Assembly: GCA_017999435.1 (NCBI GenBank)
Contig: JAGNLV010000003.1
Coordinates: 489,867-553,866, forward strand
From: Candidatus Zixiibacteriota bacterium
Lineage (GTDB): Bacteria > Zixibacteria > MSB-5A5 > GN15 > FEB-12
Direction of reading: 5' to 3'
DNA length: 64,000 bases
Shown: positions 48,567 through 57,751 of the stretch, in pieces
How positions within the stretch are numbered: the first letter of the stretch is position 1
Layout of the letters: every line of letters starts with the position of its first letter
Made by a program: the position numbers and the translations under genes
The notes under the pieces: generated by a model
What the model was told of the DNA's origin: nothing
What the model saw: only the letters and a program-made list of their open reading frames with translations
Database searches by the model: none

Positions 48567-51004
48567 GCCGCCGGCGCGGGTCCGCCGCGGAATACATACG
48601 CTATGAGGAACGTGATGTCCGCGACCGCCAACTTCCCGTCTGCTGTTACATCCGCCTCCTCAAAGCAGTCAGGCTCCGGCCCGCCGCGGAAAACATGATT
48701 GATCAGGAAAGTGATGTCGGCCACGGTTACCGCTCCCGCCGCATCGAAGTTGACATTCCCTCTGGTTCCATTGCAGCATTTCGTCCAGGAAGCCAAATGC
48801 CCCGACACCTTGTTGCCTGCTATAGCGAAATCTCCCCCAGCGATAAGGGCCCCGCCGCACACGGTCAGGGCCAAGACGTAGCCATTCATCCCCGAACCGA
48901 GCGAAGACCACGCCGAACCGTTCCAGGAGGCGATGCGGTTGGCGCTGGTCCCGCCCGCCGTCGTGAACCCGCCCCCCGCGATCAGGTTGCCGCCGTACCC
49001 GGTCAGGGCCTCGACCGCGTCATTCATGCCCGAACCGAGCGAAGACCACGCCGAACCGTCCCAAGAGGCGATGTAACTGGCGCTGGTCCCGCCCGCCGTT
49101 GTGAATTCTCCCCCCGCGATCAGGTTGCCGTCATACACGGTCAAGGCCTCGACTGCGTCATTCATGCCCGAACCGAGCGAAGACCACGCCGAACCGTCCC
49201 AGGAGGCGATGTGGTTGGCGGTGGTCCCGCCCGCCGTGGTGAAATATCCCCCCGCGATCAGGTTGCCGTCGTATACGGTCAGGGCGTAGACGTAGCTGTC
49301 GTAGTCACTCATGCCCGAACCGAGGGAGGACCACGCCGAGCCGTCCCAAGAAGCGATGCTACCGGCGCTGGTCCCGCCCGCCGTGGTGAAATATCCCCCC
49401 GCGATCAGGTTGCCGTCGTACACGGTCAGGCCATTGACGTAGCCGTAGTAACCCATCCCCGAACCGAGGGAGGACCACGCCGAGCCGTCCCAGGAGGCAA
49501 TGAAGTTGGCGCTGGTACCGCCCGCGGTGTCGAAATGGCCCCCGGCGATCAGGTTGCCGTCGTACACGGTCAGGGCCTCGACGTAGTCATTCATGCCCGA
49601 ATCGAGGGAAGACCACGCCGAACCGTTCCAGGAGGCGATGTAGTTGGCACTCGTTCCGGCCGCCGTGCTAAACCATCCTCCCGCCATGAGGTTGCCGCCG
49701 TACACGGTCAGGGCATAGACCCCGTAATCCATCCCCGAACCGAGGGAGGACCACGACGAACCGTTCCAGGAGGCAATGAAGTTGGCGTTGGTTCCGCCCG
49801 CCGTTGCGAAATATCCCCCGGCGATCAGGTCGCCGTCGTAGACGGTCAGGGTACCGATGTAGTCATTCATCCCCGAACCGAGGGGGGACCACGACGAACC
49901 GTTCCAGGAGGCGATGCAGTAGGCGCTGGTTCCCCCCGCCACTACGAAATATCCCCCGGCGATCAGGTTGCCGTCGTAGACGGTCAGGGCACGGACCTCG
50001 TAATTTATACCCGAACCGAGGGGGGACCACACCGAACCGTTCCAGGAGGCGATGCTGCCGGCGCTGGTCCCGCCCGCCGTCGTGAAATAGCCCGCCGCGA
50101 TCAGGCTGCCGTCGTACACGGTCAGGGCACGGACGAAGCCATTCATCCCCGAACCGAGGGAGGACCACGCCGAACCGTTCCAGGAGGCGATGCCCTTGGC
50201 GCTGGTTCCCCCCGCCATCGTGAACTCTCCCCCCGCGATCAGGTTGCCGTCGTATACGGTCAGGGCGTGAACCCAGTCGCTCATGCCCGAACCGAGGGAG
50301 GACCACGCTGAACCGTCCCAGGAGGCGATGCGATTGGCGCTGGTTCCGCCTGCCATCGTGAAATCTCCCCCCGCGATCAGGCCGCCGTCGTACACGGTCA
50401 GGGCCAAGACGTAGTCATTCATGCCTGAACCGAGGGAGGACCACGCTGAACCGTCCCAGGAGGCGATGCGATTGGCACTAGCCCCGCCCGCCGTGGTGAA
50501 GGTTCCCCCCGCGATCAGGTCGCCGTTGTGTACGGTCAGGGCATAGACGGAGTTATTCATCCCCGAACCGAGGGAGGACCACGCCGAACCATTCCAGGAG
50601 GCGATGTAGGAGGCCACCACATCACCAGCGGCCTGAAACGAACCTCCAACAACGAGATTTCCATCGTAGACAATAGCTGCACGTACGGCGCTGTCAACAC
50701 CGGGAATGGAGGGGGAAATGCTGTTGTCCCAGAAGATGTCATCGGGGTGGTCGGCAGGGAAAGCGGGAGAGGCAGGCTGAAACAGCGGCGCGCGGGTGGC
50801 GGGGTCGATGCCGGAGCGGAAGCCTTCGATATCAAGCGGGCCCTCGTAGCCGGAGCGCCGAGCGGCGTCGAGGTCGAACCGGCCGTCGGGGGTGAGGTAC
50901 TCACGTATGCTTTTGCCTCGCGGTTGAGTCGGCAAGGGATCTTCGGCAAGGATCGAACCTGCGAAAATCAGGCAGAGGGCGAGAGAAACAAATGTGTACT
51001 TCAT
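48557..51004 (-). CDS. Secreted tandem-repeat (propeller-like) protein with C-terminal dockerin
   Basis: 815 residues: signal peptide (to about residue 20), a 100-residue lead-in, then 13 good and 1 degenerate copies of a 46-residue unit built on ALTVYDGNLIAGG-FTTAGGTSAN-IASWDGSAWSSLGSGM (about residues 105-735). Each unit looks like a beta-propeller or Kelch-like blade. A dockerin-like Ca-binding pair ends the protein (GAVTVADITFLINHVFRGG and a second copy). No enzyme motif. The start ATG follows GGAG. Likely surface or extracellular; ligand unknown. Confidence 0.82.
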   Translation of the reverse strand: MKYTFVSLALCLIFAGSILAEDPLPTQPRGKSIREYLTPDGRFDLDAARRSGYEGPLDIEGFRSGIDPATRAPLFQPASPAFPADHPDDIFWDNSISPSIPGVDSAVRAAIVYDGNLVVGGSFQAAGDVVASYIASWNGSAWSSLGSGMNNSVYALTVHNGDLIAGGTFTTAGGASANRIASWDGSAWSSLGSGMNDYVLALTVYDGGLIAGGDFTMAGGTSANRIASWDGSAWSSLGSGMSDWVHALTVYDGNLIAGGEFTMAGGTSAKGIASWNGSAWSSLGSGMNGFVRALTVYDGSLIAAGYFTTAGGTSAGSIASWNGSVWSPLGSGINYEVRALTVYDGNLIAGGYFVVAGGTSAYCIASWNGSSWSPLGSGMNDYIGTLTVYDGDLIAGGYFATAGGTNANFIASWNGSSWSSLGSGMDYGVYALTVYGGNLMAGGWFSTAAGTSANYIASWNGSAWSSLDSGMNDYVEALTVYDGNLIAGGHFDTAGGTSANFIASWDGSAWSSLGSGMGYYGYVNGLTVYDGNLIAGGYFTTAGGTSAGSIASWDGSAWSSLGSGMSDYDSYVYALTVYDGNLIAGGYFTTAGGTTANHIASWDGSAWSSLGSGMNDAVEALTVYDGNLIAGGEFTTAGGTSASYIASWDGSAWSSLGSGMNDAVEALTGYGGNLIAGGGFTTAGGTSANRIASWNGSAWSSLGSGMNGYVLALTVCGGALIAGGDFAIAGNKVSGHLASWTKCCNGTRGNVNFDAAGAVTVADITFLINHVFRGGPEPDCFEEADVTADGKLAVADITFLIAYVFRGGPAPAACP
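48890..50620 (-). repeat. 138-bp tandem repeat array inside the repeat-protein gene
   Basis: A block containing CCCGAACCGAG (plus strand) recurs every 138 bases, about 13 times, with small length variants near 49310 and 49450. Units are highly similar at DNA level, indicating recent duplication or homogenisation. There are no unique spacers of equal length between short repeats, so this is not a CRISPR. Confidence 0.9.
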
Positions 51005-51069
51005 GGAAACACTCCGGCGTCTATGCGGCCGGGCGGCCGGCGATTTGAACTCCCTACGTCAACGGGAAT

Positions 51070-51098
51070 AAGATGCCAAAAATGGAGTATTTGGTCAA
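51070..51098 (-). promoter_or_regulatory. Possible promoter of the repeat-protein gene
   Basis: Minus strand TTGACC (51098-51093), 17-base spacer, CATCTT (51075-51070), about 65 bases before the start codon. Good -35, weak -10. Confidence 0.35.
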
Positions 51099-51153
51099 GG
51101 AGAATGCCGAGGAGCAGGGGCGGAAACCGGCGCGCGCGGGAGCAGAGGCCACG

Positions 51154-51185
51154 TGAAAACGGCGGGAGCGATCGCTCCCGCCGTT
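51154..51185 (-). terminator. Terminator of the HMA-protein gene
   Basis: Perfect 28-base palindrome (51158-51185, half-site AACGGCGGGAGCGA) followed on the minus strand by TTTT. It begins 31 bases past the stop of the HMA gene. Confidence 0.85.
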
Positions 51186-51215
51186 CGGGTTCAGTCTATA
51201 AGCCTGAGGCCGTGA

Positions 51216-51908
51216 TCAGTGCGGGGTCGAGGTCGACTTGTCGCCCGCCTTGGTCTCGGTCGACTTGGCCTTGTCGCACGGCTTGGCGCAGGTCGCGGCG
51301 CACGACTTCTTCGCGCCGTCGGAAACCTTCGCCGCCGGAGCGGCGGTGCCGGTCGTGGCGACGGCCGGGATGATCTGAGCTTCGTAACCCTTGTTGGTCA
51401 CGAGGGTGGTCATGTCGTCGTTCTTCGCCATGGTCTTGTCGACGATGACGACGGCGAGGCCGCGCTTGTGGTCAACCTTCGCGACTTCGAGGACACCCGG
51501 CGCCTTCTCGAGGGCGGCCTTGATGGAGTTCTCGCAGCCGGTGCAGGTCATGCCCTTGACCGACATCATGCGGACTTCGGCGTTCTCGCCGTGGGCCTGA
51601 CACATCTTGCCCCAGGCCGCGCAGTCCTCGGGAGTGCAGAACGACGGATCGCAGCCGGCCATGAACTTGGCGTTGGCGCAACTGCCGGCCGCGGTCATCG
51701 CCGTCTCCCCGGTCTTGTGGCCGGAGCAGCCGGCATTCTCAGCCGAGGTCATCTTGGCTTCGGCAGTCTTGCCCGCCGTGCAGGCCGACTTGGCCGAGGC
51801 GGATTCCGCGGTCTTCTTGACGGCACAGGAGCCATCGGCATAAGCTGCGGCGCCGGCAAACATCATGGCGACCGCCAGAACGAGGGCGACGGTGAATACT
51901 TTTCTCAT
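51216..51908 (-). CDS. Exported heavy-metal-associated (HMA) domain protein
   Basis: 230 residues: signal peptide (MRKVFTVALVLAVAMMFAGAAAYA), then a Cys- and Lys-rich region (about 25-105) with scattered cysteines (SCAVK, SACTAG, GCSGH, GCDPSFCTPEDC), an HMA domain (about 110-175) with the metal motif MTCTGCENSIKAAL, and a second Cys-rich tail (SCAATCAKPCDKA). It should bind soft metals such as Cu or Hg outside the cytoplasm. Start at the ATG after GAGGAG. Near-consensus promoter and strong terminator make it a single-gene unit, divergent from an ArsR regulator. Confidence 0.82.
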   Translation of the reverse strand: MRKVFTVALVLAVAMMFAGAAAYADGSCAVKKTAESASAKSACTAGKTAEAKMTSAENAGCSGHKTGETAMTAAGSCANAKFMAGCDPSFCTPEDCAAWGKMCQAHGENAEVRMMSVKGMTCTGCENSIKAALEKAPGVLEVAKVDHKRGLAVVIVDKTMAKNDDMTTLVTNKGYEAQIIPAVATTGTAAPAAKVSDGAKKSCAATCAKPCDKAKSTETKAGDKSTSTPH

Positions 51909-51959
51909 GGTGTTACTCCTCTTCACACGGGTACATCAGCGGTTCAGGTTTTATGGTAC

Positions 51960-51988
51960 AGTATACGTTTTTTTATCCGGCCAGTCAA
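51960..51988 (-). promoter_or_regulatory. Near-consensus sigma-70 promoter of the HMA gene
   Basis: Minus strand TTGACT (51988-51983), 17-base spacer, TATACT (51965-51960), giving a leader of about 45 bases. Confidence 0.75.
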
Positions 51989-52178
51989 GCGCGATTACCG
52001 GTTTGTGGATATTTTTGGGCGATGATGTGTTGTATTGGCGTCATCGGCATCGGCTATCCCACCTATCGGTATGTCGGTTTAACACCCCAGACCGGGGGAT
52101 GGTTTCAGAAAAAAGCGTACTATTTCAGTCCCTTATTGCCATCGTCTTTATCTTCAATCGGTTACCGGAAGAAAAACC

Positions 52179-52208
52179 TTGATCGCACAAGGTCATTTCA
52201 CTTATATG
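52179..52208 (+). promoter_or_regulatory. Promoter of the ArsR gene, placed for a leaderless mRNA
   Basis: TTGATC (52179-52184), 18-base spacer, TATATG (52203-52208). The -10 box ends only 7 bases before the ATG at 52216 and no Shine-Dalgarno is present, so transcription would start at or next to the start codon. Confidence 0.45.
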
Positions 52209-52210
52209 CG

Positions 52211-52232
52211 GATATATGAATATTAATATATC
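52211..52232. promoter_or_regulatory. Inverted repeat overlapping the ArsR start codon (operator candidate)
   Basis: GATATAT, 8-base centre, ATATATC: a perfect 7-bp dyad in an AT-rich island in otherwise GC-rich DNA, centred over the first codons of arsR and next to the -10 box. ArsR-family repressors bind such dyads to regulate themselves; binding is inferred. Confidence 0.5.
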
Positions 52233-52581
52233 ACCGCACGACCAGTTCAAAGCCCTGGCCGACCCGACCCGGTTGCGGCTGCTCGTGCTGCTGACAGCGG
52301 GGGAGCTGTGCGTGGGCGATCTGGCTGCAACTCTGGGGCTGCCGCAACCGACCGTGTCGCGGCACCTCGCCCGGCTGAAACTGCTCGGCTGGGTGGAAGA
52401 CCGCCGGGCGGGGAAACGGGTGCACTACCGCCTGGCCCACCCGGAGACGGCGGTGGGGACGGCGATTGCGGAGCTTCTCCCCCGCCTCGCGGCCGAGCCG
52501 CCCTTCGGGGAGGATAGGCAGCGGCTGAAGGAGCACTGCCGGGGCGGCGATGCCGGCGGCGAGCGCGGTGCGGAGATCTGA
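52216..52581 (+). CDS. ArsR-family winged-helix regulator
   Basis: 121-residue small DNA-binding repressor. Seen: FKALADPTRLRLLVLLTAGELCVGDLAATLGLPQPTVSRHLARLKLLGWVEDRRAGKRVHYRLA, the complete ArsR winged helix (about 10-75). The alpha-3 metal motif ELCVCDL of classical ArsR is ELCVGDL here, with one of two cysteines left; a C-terminal Cys (about residue 108) could complete a site. No arsenic gene is adjacent. Divergent from the HMA protein, which suggests metal-dependent control of that gene. The start codon has no Shine-Dalgarno. Confidence 0.88.
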   Translation: MNINISPHDQFKALADPTRLRLLVLLTAGELCVGDLAATLGLPQPTVSRHLARLKLLGWVEDRRAGKRVHYRLAHPETAVGTAIAELLPRLAAEPPFGEDRQRLKEHCRGGDAGGERGAEI

Positions 52582-52681
52582 CAGAGCATTTCCCGCCGCT
52601 TCTCCCCCGCGGTTCGGGCAGGCTCAGTGACCGCCAGATACACCAATTCTCATCGGGCGGGAAATTCGCCGACCGGCGAGG

Positions 52682-54130
52682 CTAACGCGAGAGCTTGCTG
52701 TTGGTCGGATCGGCGGGCCGTTTGGGACGGAGGCGCGGGGGTTTCGGAAAGAGGTGGCGGCCGGTCCAGACGGCGCGGAGCACCGAGTACCCCATGAACT
52801 GAATCATCACCGGCAGGCGTTTCTCGGCGGGCTCGTGGAAAGTGAGGGCATACAGCCCGCTGCCGAACCTGAGCACGGCGGAGATGGCGAAGAGGAGATG
52901 ATAGTTCACGAAGGTGCGGCCGCCGATCTGCCAGGTCATGCCCGACCAGCGTTCGGCCAGGTATCCGCCGAGCAGCGAGGCGGCGAAGAAGGCGATGCCG
53001 GTGACCATGGAGAAGAGGGCGAGGTAGGCGTTGCGTCGGCCGCTCGGGCTGTTGGCGATCGGGATGTTGAAGGCCGCGAGATTGAAGCCGGTCCAGAGGA
53101 TGGCGGAGAAGATCACCTCGGGGATGAGGATGCCCAGGTGGCCGGCGGTGGGAAACAGCCAGACGAGCGGGATAAAGCCGATGCCGAGGGCGGTGAACGC
53201 GATCACCGGCTTGCAGCCGAAGCGGTCGATGAGAGCGCCCCAGGGTCGGTTCATGAACATTCCGATGACAGCGGCGGCGCTGCTGTAGGCGGCCACGAGC
53301 GTGAAACTCATGCCGAGGTTGGTGAGCATGTGGGGGGCGAAAAAGGGAGCGGCGATGCCGATGGCGCAGTTCCAGGCAGAGAAGACGACCAGGAGGTGCC
53401 GAAAGGTGGGATTGCGGAGCGGTTCGACGAGGCGGTCCCAGCCGATGCGGGCGCCGCGCGACGGGCGGTCGGGGGTGCGGTTGAGCAGGACGGCGGCCGC
53501 GGCCGCGAAGGCCGCGGCGGCGGCGATGATGACGGCGAACCCCACCGGTTCGCGCCCCCGGTGGCGAAAGTAGTCTACAATGATGCCGCCGATCATGGTG
53601 GCCAGCAGGGTCGCCAGGGAAATCGCCACGTTGCGGGTGCCAAAGAAACGCCCGCGAATCCGCTCGGGCACGAGGTCGGCCACCCAGGACATCCACCCGA
53701 CGGTGGCGATGTTGATGGCGACCGCGCACACGATGACGACGGCGATGAGAATCTCCAGCTTGAACCCGATCGGGAGCAGAGCCACCGGCACGATCAGCCA
53801 CCAGGACTGGCGGGCGATGACGGAGTAGCGGACGGTAATGCGCTTGCGGGCGCCCGTGCGGTCAATGAGGTAGGCGGAGGCGAGCTGCGCGATCGGCGCC
53901 AAAAACGGCGCCGCCGTCAAGAGCCCGATCTCGAAATCATTCGCCCCCCACAGGAGGGCCAGGCCGGTGAGAAACGCGCCGCCGGTGAGGACGGTGAAGA
54001 CGGTGGCCAGCGCGCCCTCCACCGAAATCAGGGTCAACGCCGCGCGGGTGACCGCCGAGACGCGGGCCGAGCCGTACCTGGGCCCGCGCGGCGCGGACGC
54101 GGCAAGGTCGCTGTCTTTCATTCGGCGCAT
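52682..54130 (-). CDS. Major facilitator superfamily transporter
   Basis: 482 residues, about 12 membrane helices. Seen: ANDFEIGLLTAAPFLAPIAQLASAYLIDRTGARKRITV (helix 2-3 with the loop motif DRTGARKR), WVADLVPERIRGRFFGTRN (a region typical of a large bacterial MFS family of unknown substrate) and WGALIDRFGCKPVIAFT for the second half. The ATG at 54128-54130 follows GGGAG; longer upstream frame is not MFS-like. Lies on the opposite strand from, and convergent with, arsR. Confidence 0.85.
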   Translation of the reverse strand: MRRMKDSDLAASAPRGPRYGSARVSAVTRAALTLISVEGALATVFTVLTGGAFLTGLALLWGANDFEIGLLTAAPFLAPIAQLASAYLIDRTGARKRITVRYSVIARQSWWLIVPVALLPIGFKLEILIAVVIVCAVAINIATVGWMSWVADLVPERIRGRFFGTRNVAISLATLLATMIGGIIVDYFRHRGREPVGFAVIIAAAAAFAAAAAVLLNRTPDRPSRGARIGWDRLVEPLRNPTFRHLLVVFSAWNCAIGIAAPFFAPHMLTNLGMSFTLVAAYSSAAAVIGMFMNRPWGALIDRFGCKPVIAFTALGIGFIPLVWLFPTAGHLGILIPEVIFSAILWTGFNLAAFNIPIANSPSGRRNAYLALFSMVTGIAFFAASLLGGYLAERWSGMTWQIGGRTFVNYHLLFAISAVLRFGSGLYALTFHEPAEKRLPVMIQFMGYSVLRAVWTGRHLFPKPPRLRPKRPADPTNSKLSR

Positions 54131-54331
54131 GGGGCTCCCGGGGTCTCTCTTGTTCGGCGGCCGGACACGCACCCGGACAAGACCGGGATCCTCGGCCGCC
54201 GGGGATAAGATATGCAGGCAGGGCGCGGGGGAAGGTTTTTTTTTGAGCGACGGCGGCGGGCGTCGCGCCACCCGGCACACGATCACTGCCGCAGCGGCGC
54301 CGGATGAGATGCGCAGAACCGCAAAGGGCGG

Positions 54332-54598
54332 TCAGCGGGACGGAAACCGGGAGTGCCACCCGGCCGCGAAACCCCGAACCGCCTCAGAGGCGAAGTAGAC
54401 GAAAGCCGCCACGATCAGCAGCGCGGCGATCCAGATGAAGATCCACCCGCGGCCGGCGAAGTGGTTCCGTTTCAAACCGCGGGAGTACCACGGGGCGGCC
54501 TTGCCGGCCCCGCTGAGACAAGTATAAGCCAGAGCACAAAAGACCAAACCGAGCACCAGCACCAGGCTGGCGAGTGTGTCGAACGAGAATCCATCCAT
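54332..54598 (-). CDS. Small two-helix membrane protein
   Basis: 88 residues starting MDGFSFDTLASLVLVLGLVF after CCGGAGATTGTC. Two hydrophobic segments (about 8-25 and 52-70, WIFIWIAALLIVAAFVYF) separated by a basic, glycine-rich loop. I do not recognise a family. It is in the direction of the VWA gene, 166 bases downstream of it. Confidence 0.5.
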   Translation of the reverse strand: MDGFSFDTLASLVLVLGLVFCALAYTCLSGAGKAAPWYSRGLKRNHFAGRGWIFIWIAALLIVAAFVYFASEAVRGFAAGWHSRFPSR

Positions 54599-54764
54599 GA
54601 CAATCTCCGGGCTGCGCGTAAAGGAACCGGGCATACCGCTGCGTACGGAAGTAAGAAGCGGGACGGCGCCTGCGGCCGTCAACTCTTTTTGTCTACCCCG
54701 ACAACGCCGGGCCGGTCGGGACGGGAGAGACGGCGGGAGGGCCGGCGGGCGATGGCGGGCGCTC

Positions 54765-55859
<1,095 letters not shown>

Positions 55860-55892
55860 GGCCTCTCCCCCGGGCGGCGGGGCGGCGCCCGG

Positions 55893-57383
55893 TCAGCGGT
55901 CGCTCTCCATCCCGCGCAGCATGTCCGAGAGCACGTCGCCGTAGCTGACCGCGGAATCGCGGATTTCGCGGGCAATCACGTTGTACTGGTGCAGGCCCTC
56001 GAGCACCAGCTCCATGCGCAGGAGAAACTCCCGTTCGTCGCGGGTGTCGAAATACCGCCGCACGATGCGGTCGAGCCCGGCAATCGAGGTCAGCGCTTTC
56101 TTGTACCGGTCGAACGGCATGTCGTCGGAGAGCTCGAGTTTGCGGCCGGACGAGAAGTAGTCGGTGATGGCCTCGTAGGGGTTTTCCCGGTCGGCCGCCG
56201 AGCTCTGGTCGCCGCGGCGCCTTTCCCGGCGCGGCTCGGGGAAGTGCCGGGCAAAGACCTCCTTGACCGCCAGCCCGATCAGGTTGTGGGCCACGAGCGC
56301 AGAACCCTCCCGCTCCCCTTCGTACACCAGTTCGATTTTGCCGGTGACGGCCGGGATGATGGCGTAGACGTCGGCCATGCGGGGGAAGCGGTCCTGGTCG
56401 CGGAAGCGGAGGACGCGGCGCTCGATGTTCGAGACGAGAGCCTCGTAGGCAGCGATGGAGACGCGGGCGGAGACGCCCGAGGTCTGGTCGACAAATTCGC
56501 TGGCGCGGGCCTGGAACGACACCTCCTCGATGAGGTCGCGAACGAGGTCGGGGATGCGGATGTCGGCGGCGGCGATGTCGGCCTCGTGCTCGGTGATGGC
56601 ACGGGCCTCGGCCAGCGTGCGCGGGTAGTGGGTGATGATCTGTGCGTCGATGCGATCTTTGAGCGGGGTGATGATGTTCCCGCGGTTGGTGTAGTCCTCC
56701 GGGTTGGCGGTGAACACCAGGAGCATGTCGAGCGGCACGCGCAGGGGGAAACCGCGGACCTGGATGTCCTTTTCCTCGAGGATGTTCAGGAGCCCCACCT
56801 GGATGCGCGGCTGGAGGTCGGGAAGTTCGTTGATGGCGAAAATCCCCCGGTTGGTGCGGGGGATTATGCCCCAGTGGATGACCTCCTCGTTGGAGATGTC
56901 GAGCTTCTCGCGGGCCGCCTTGATCGGATCGATGTCGCCGATGAGGTCGGCGATGGAGACGTCGGGCGTGGCGAGCTTCTCGTGGTAGCGCTCGCTGCGG
57001 TGGAGCCAGGCAATCGGCATCCGGTCGCCCATCTCGGCAACCATCTGCCGCCCCCGGGGCGAGATCGGGCTAAGCGGGTCCTCGTTGAGCAGAGAGCCGG
57101 GGATGACGGGGATATACTCGTCGAGCAGCGTCTCCAGCCCGCGGACAATGCGGCTCTTCGCCTGGCCCCGCAGACCGAGAAGGATGAAGTTGTGGCGGGC
57201 GAGGAGGGCGTTTTCTATGCCGGGGAGCACAGTCTTGTCGTAGCCAACAATGCCCGGGAAAACCGGTTCGCCGGACTCGATGCGGGCGCGCAGGTTGTCC
57301 CGCAATTCATCCTTGACCGAGCGGCTCTTCCAGCCGGACACTTTTAGCTCGCCGCGGGTGGCGGGTCGGGTTGTCTTGCTCAT
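55893..57383 (-). CDS. Magnesium-chelatase-ChlI/MoxR-type AAA+ ATPase
   Basis: 496 residues. P-loop in a modified form, LLGLRGQAKSRIVRGL (about 68-83); a long ChlI-like insertion IPRTNRGIFAINELPDLQPRIQVGLLNILEEKDIQVRGFPLRVPLDMLLVFTANPEDYTNRG (Walker B-equivalent and sensor 1), then DRIDAQI and the lid domain. Ends with about 100 residues of helical sequence. It forms a two-gene module with the VWA protein, as ChlI does with ChlD or MoxR with its VWA partner. Start ATG after AAAGGGAAACG. Confidence 0.9.
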   Translation of the reverse strand: MSKTTRPATRGELKVSGWKSRSVKDELRDNLRARIESGEPVFPGIVGYDKTVLPGIENALLARHNFILLGLRGQAKSRIVRGLETLLDEYIPVIPGSLLNEDPLSPISPRGRQMVAEMGDRMPIAWLHRSERYHEKLATPDVSIADLIGDIDPIKAAREKLDISNEEVIHWGIIPRTNRGIFAINELPDLQPRIQVGLLNILEEKDIQVRGFPLRVPLDMLLVFTANPEDYTNRGNIITPLKDRIDAQIITHYPRTLAEARAITEHEADIAAADIRIPDLVRDLIEEVSFQARASEFVDQTSGVSARVSIAAYEALVSNIERRVLRFRDQDRFPRMADVYAIIPAVTGKIELVYEGEREGSALVAHNLIGLAVKEVFARHFPEPRRERRRGDQSSAADRENPYEAITDYFSSGRKLELSDDMPFDRYKKALTSIAGLDRIVRRYFDTRDEREFLLRMELVLEGLHQYNVIAREIRDSAVSYGDVLSDMLRGMESDR

Positions 57384-57502
57384 CGTTTCCCTTTGCCCCG
57401 TAAGGGGCTAGCGGTTCCGGGTTCGGTATCACTTCCTGATAACAACGCGGCCGGGCGGAAGTTCGGGGGAACGCGGAAAAACCGGACGCCCGGAGGGACC
57501 GG

Positions 57503-57751
57503 TCAGGGGTGGGCGACGATCCGGTAGTAGCGCTCGCGCTGCTCTTTGGGCACCGAACCCGAGGGGATGTCGATGACTTCGACGGTGACGCTGCGGCTGC
57601 CCTTGATGTGGATGACGTCGCCGGGGCGGACCTGGTAGGCCGGTTTGACTTTCTGGCCGTTGACTGTGACCAGGCCGTTTTGCCCCAACTCCTTGGCGAC
57701 CGTGCGGCGCCTGACCACGCCGACGGTCGAGAGGTAGTCATCGATGCGCAT
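57503..57751 (-). CDS. S4-domain RNA-binding protein
   Basis: 82 residues, nearly all one S4 domain: MRIDDYLSTVGVVRRRTVAKELGQNGLVTVNGQKVKPAYQVRPGDVIHI, close to the RqcP/YlmH-type or Hsp15 group that binds rRNA or stalled 50S subunits. The ATG overlaps the surA-like stop by one base (TGATG); a GTG one codon upstream is less likely. Coupled to the two chaperone genes. Confidence 0.88.
   Translation of the reverse strand: MRIDDYLSTVGVVRRRTVAKELGQNGLVTVNGQKVKPAYQVRPGDVIHIKGSRSVTVEVIDIPSGSVPKEQRERYYRIVAHP

Noticed and set aside
48089..50311. 740-codon open frame with its own repeats, opposite the tandem-repeat gene
   Set aside because: Its repeats only mirror the 138-bp units of the minus-strand gene, which has the signal peptide and dockerin. 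No promoter or ribosome site was seen for it.
48890..50620. CRISPR array
   Set aside because: Whole 138-bp units repeat end to end and are in frame; there are no unique spacers between short identical repeats and no cas genes.
51953..52219. 88-codon open frame between the HMA and arsR genes
   Set aside because: No ribosome site, no family resemblance, and it overlaps the divergent promoters.
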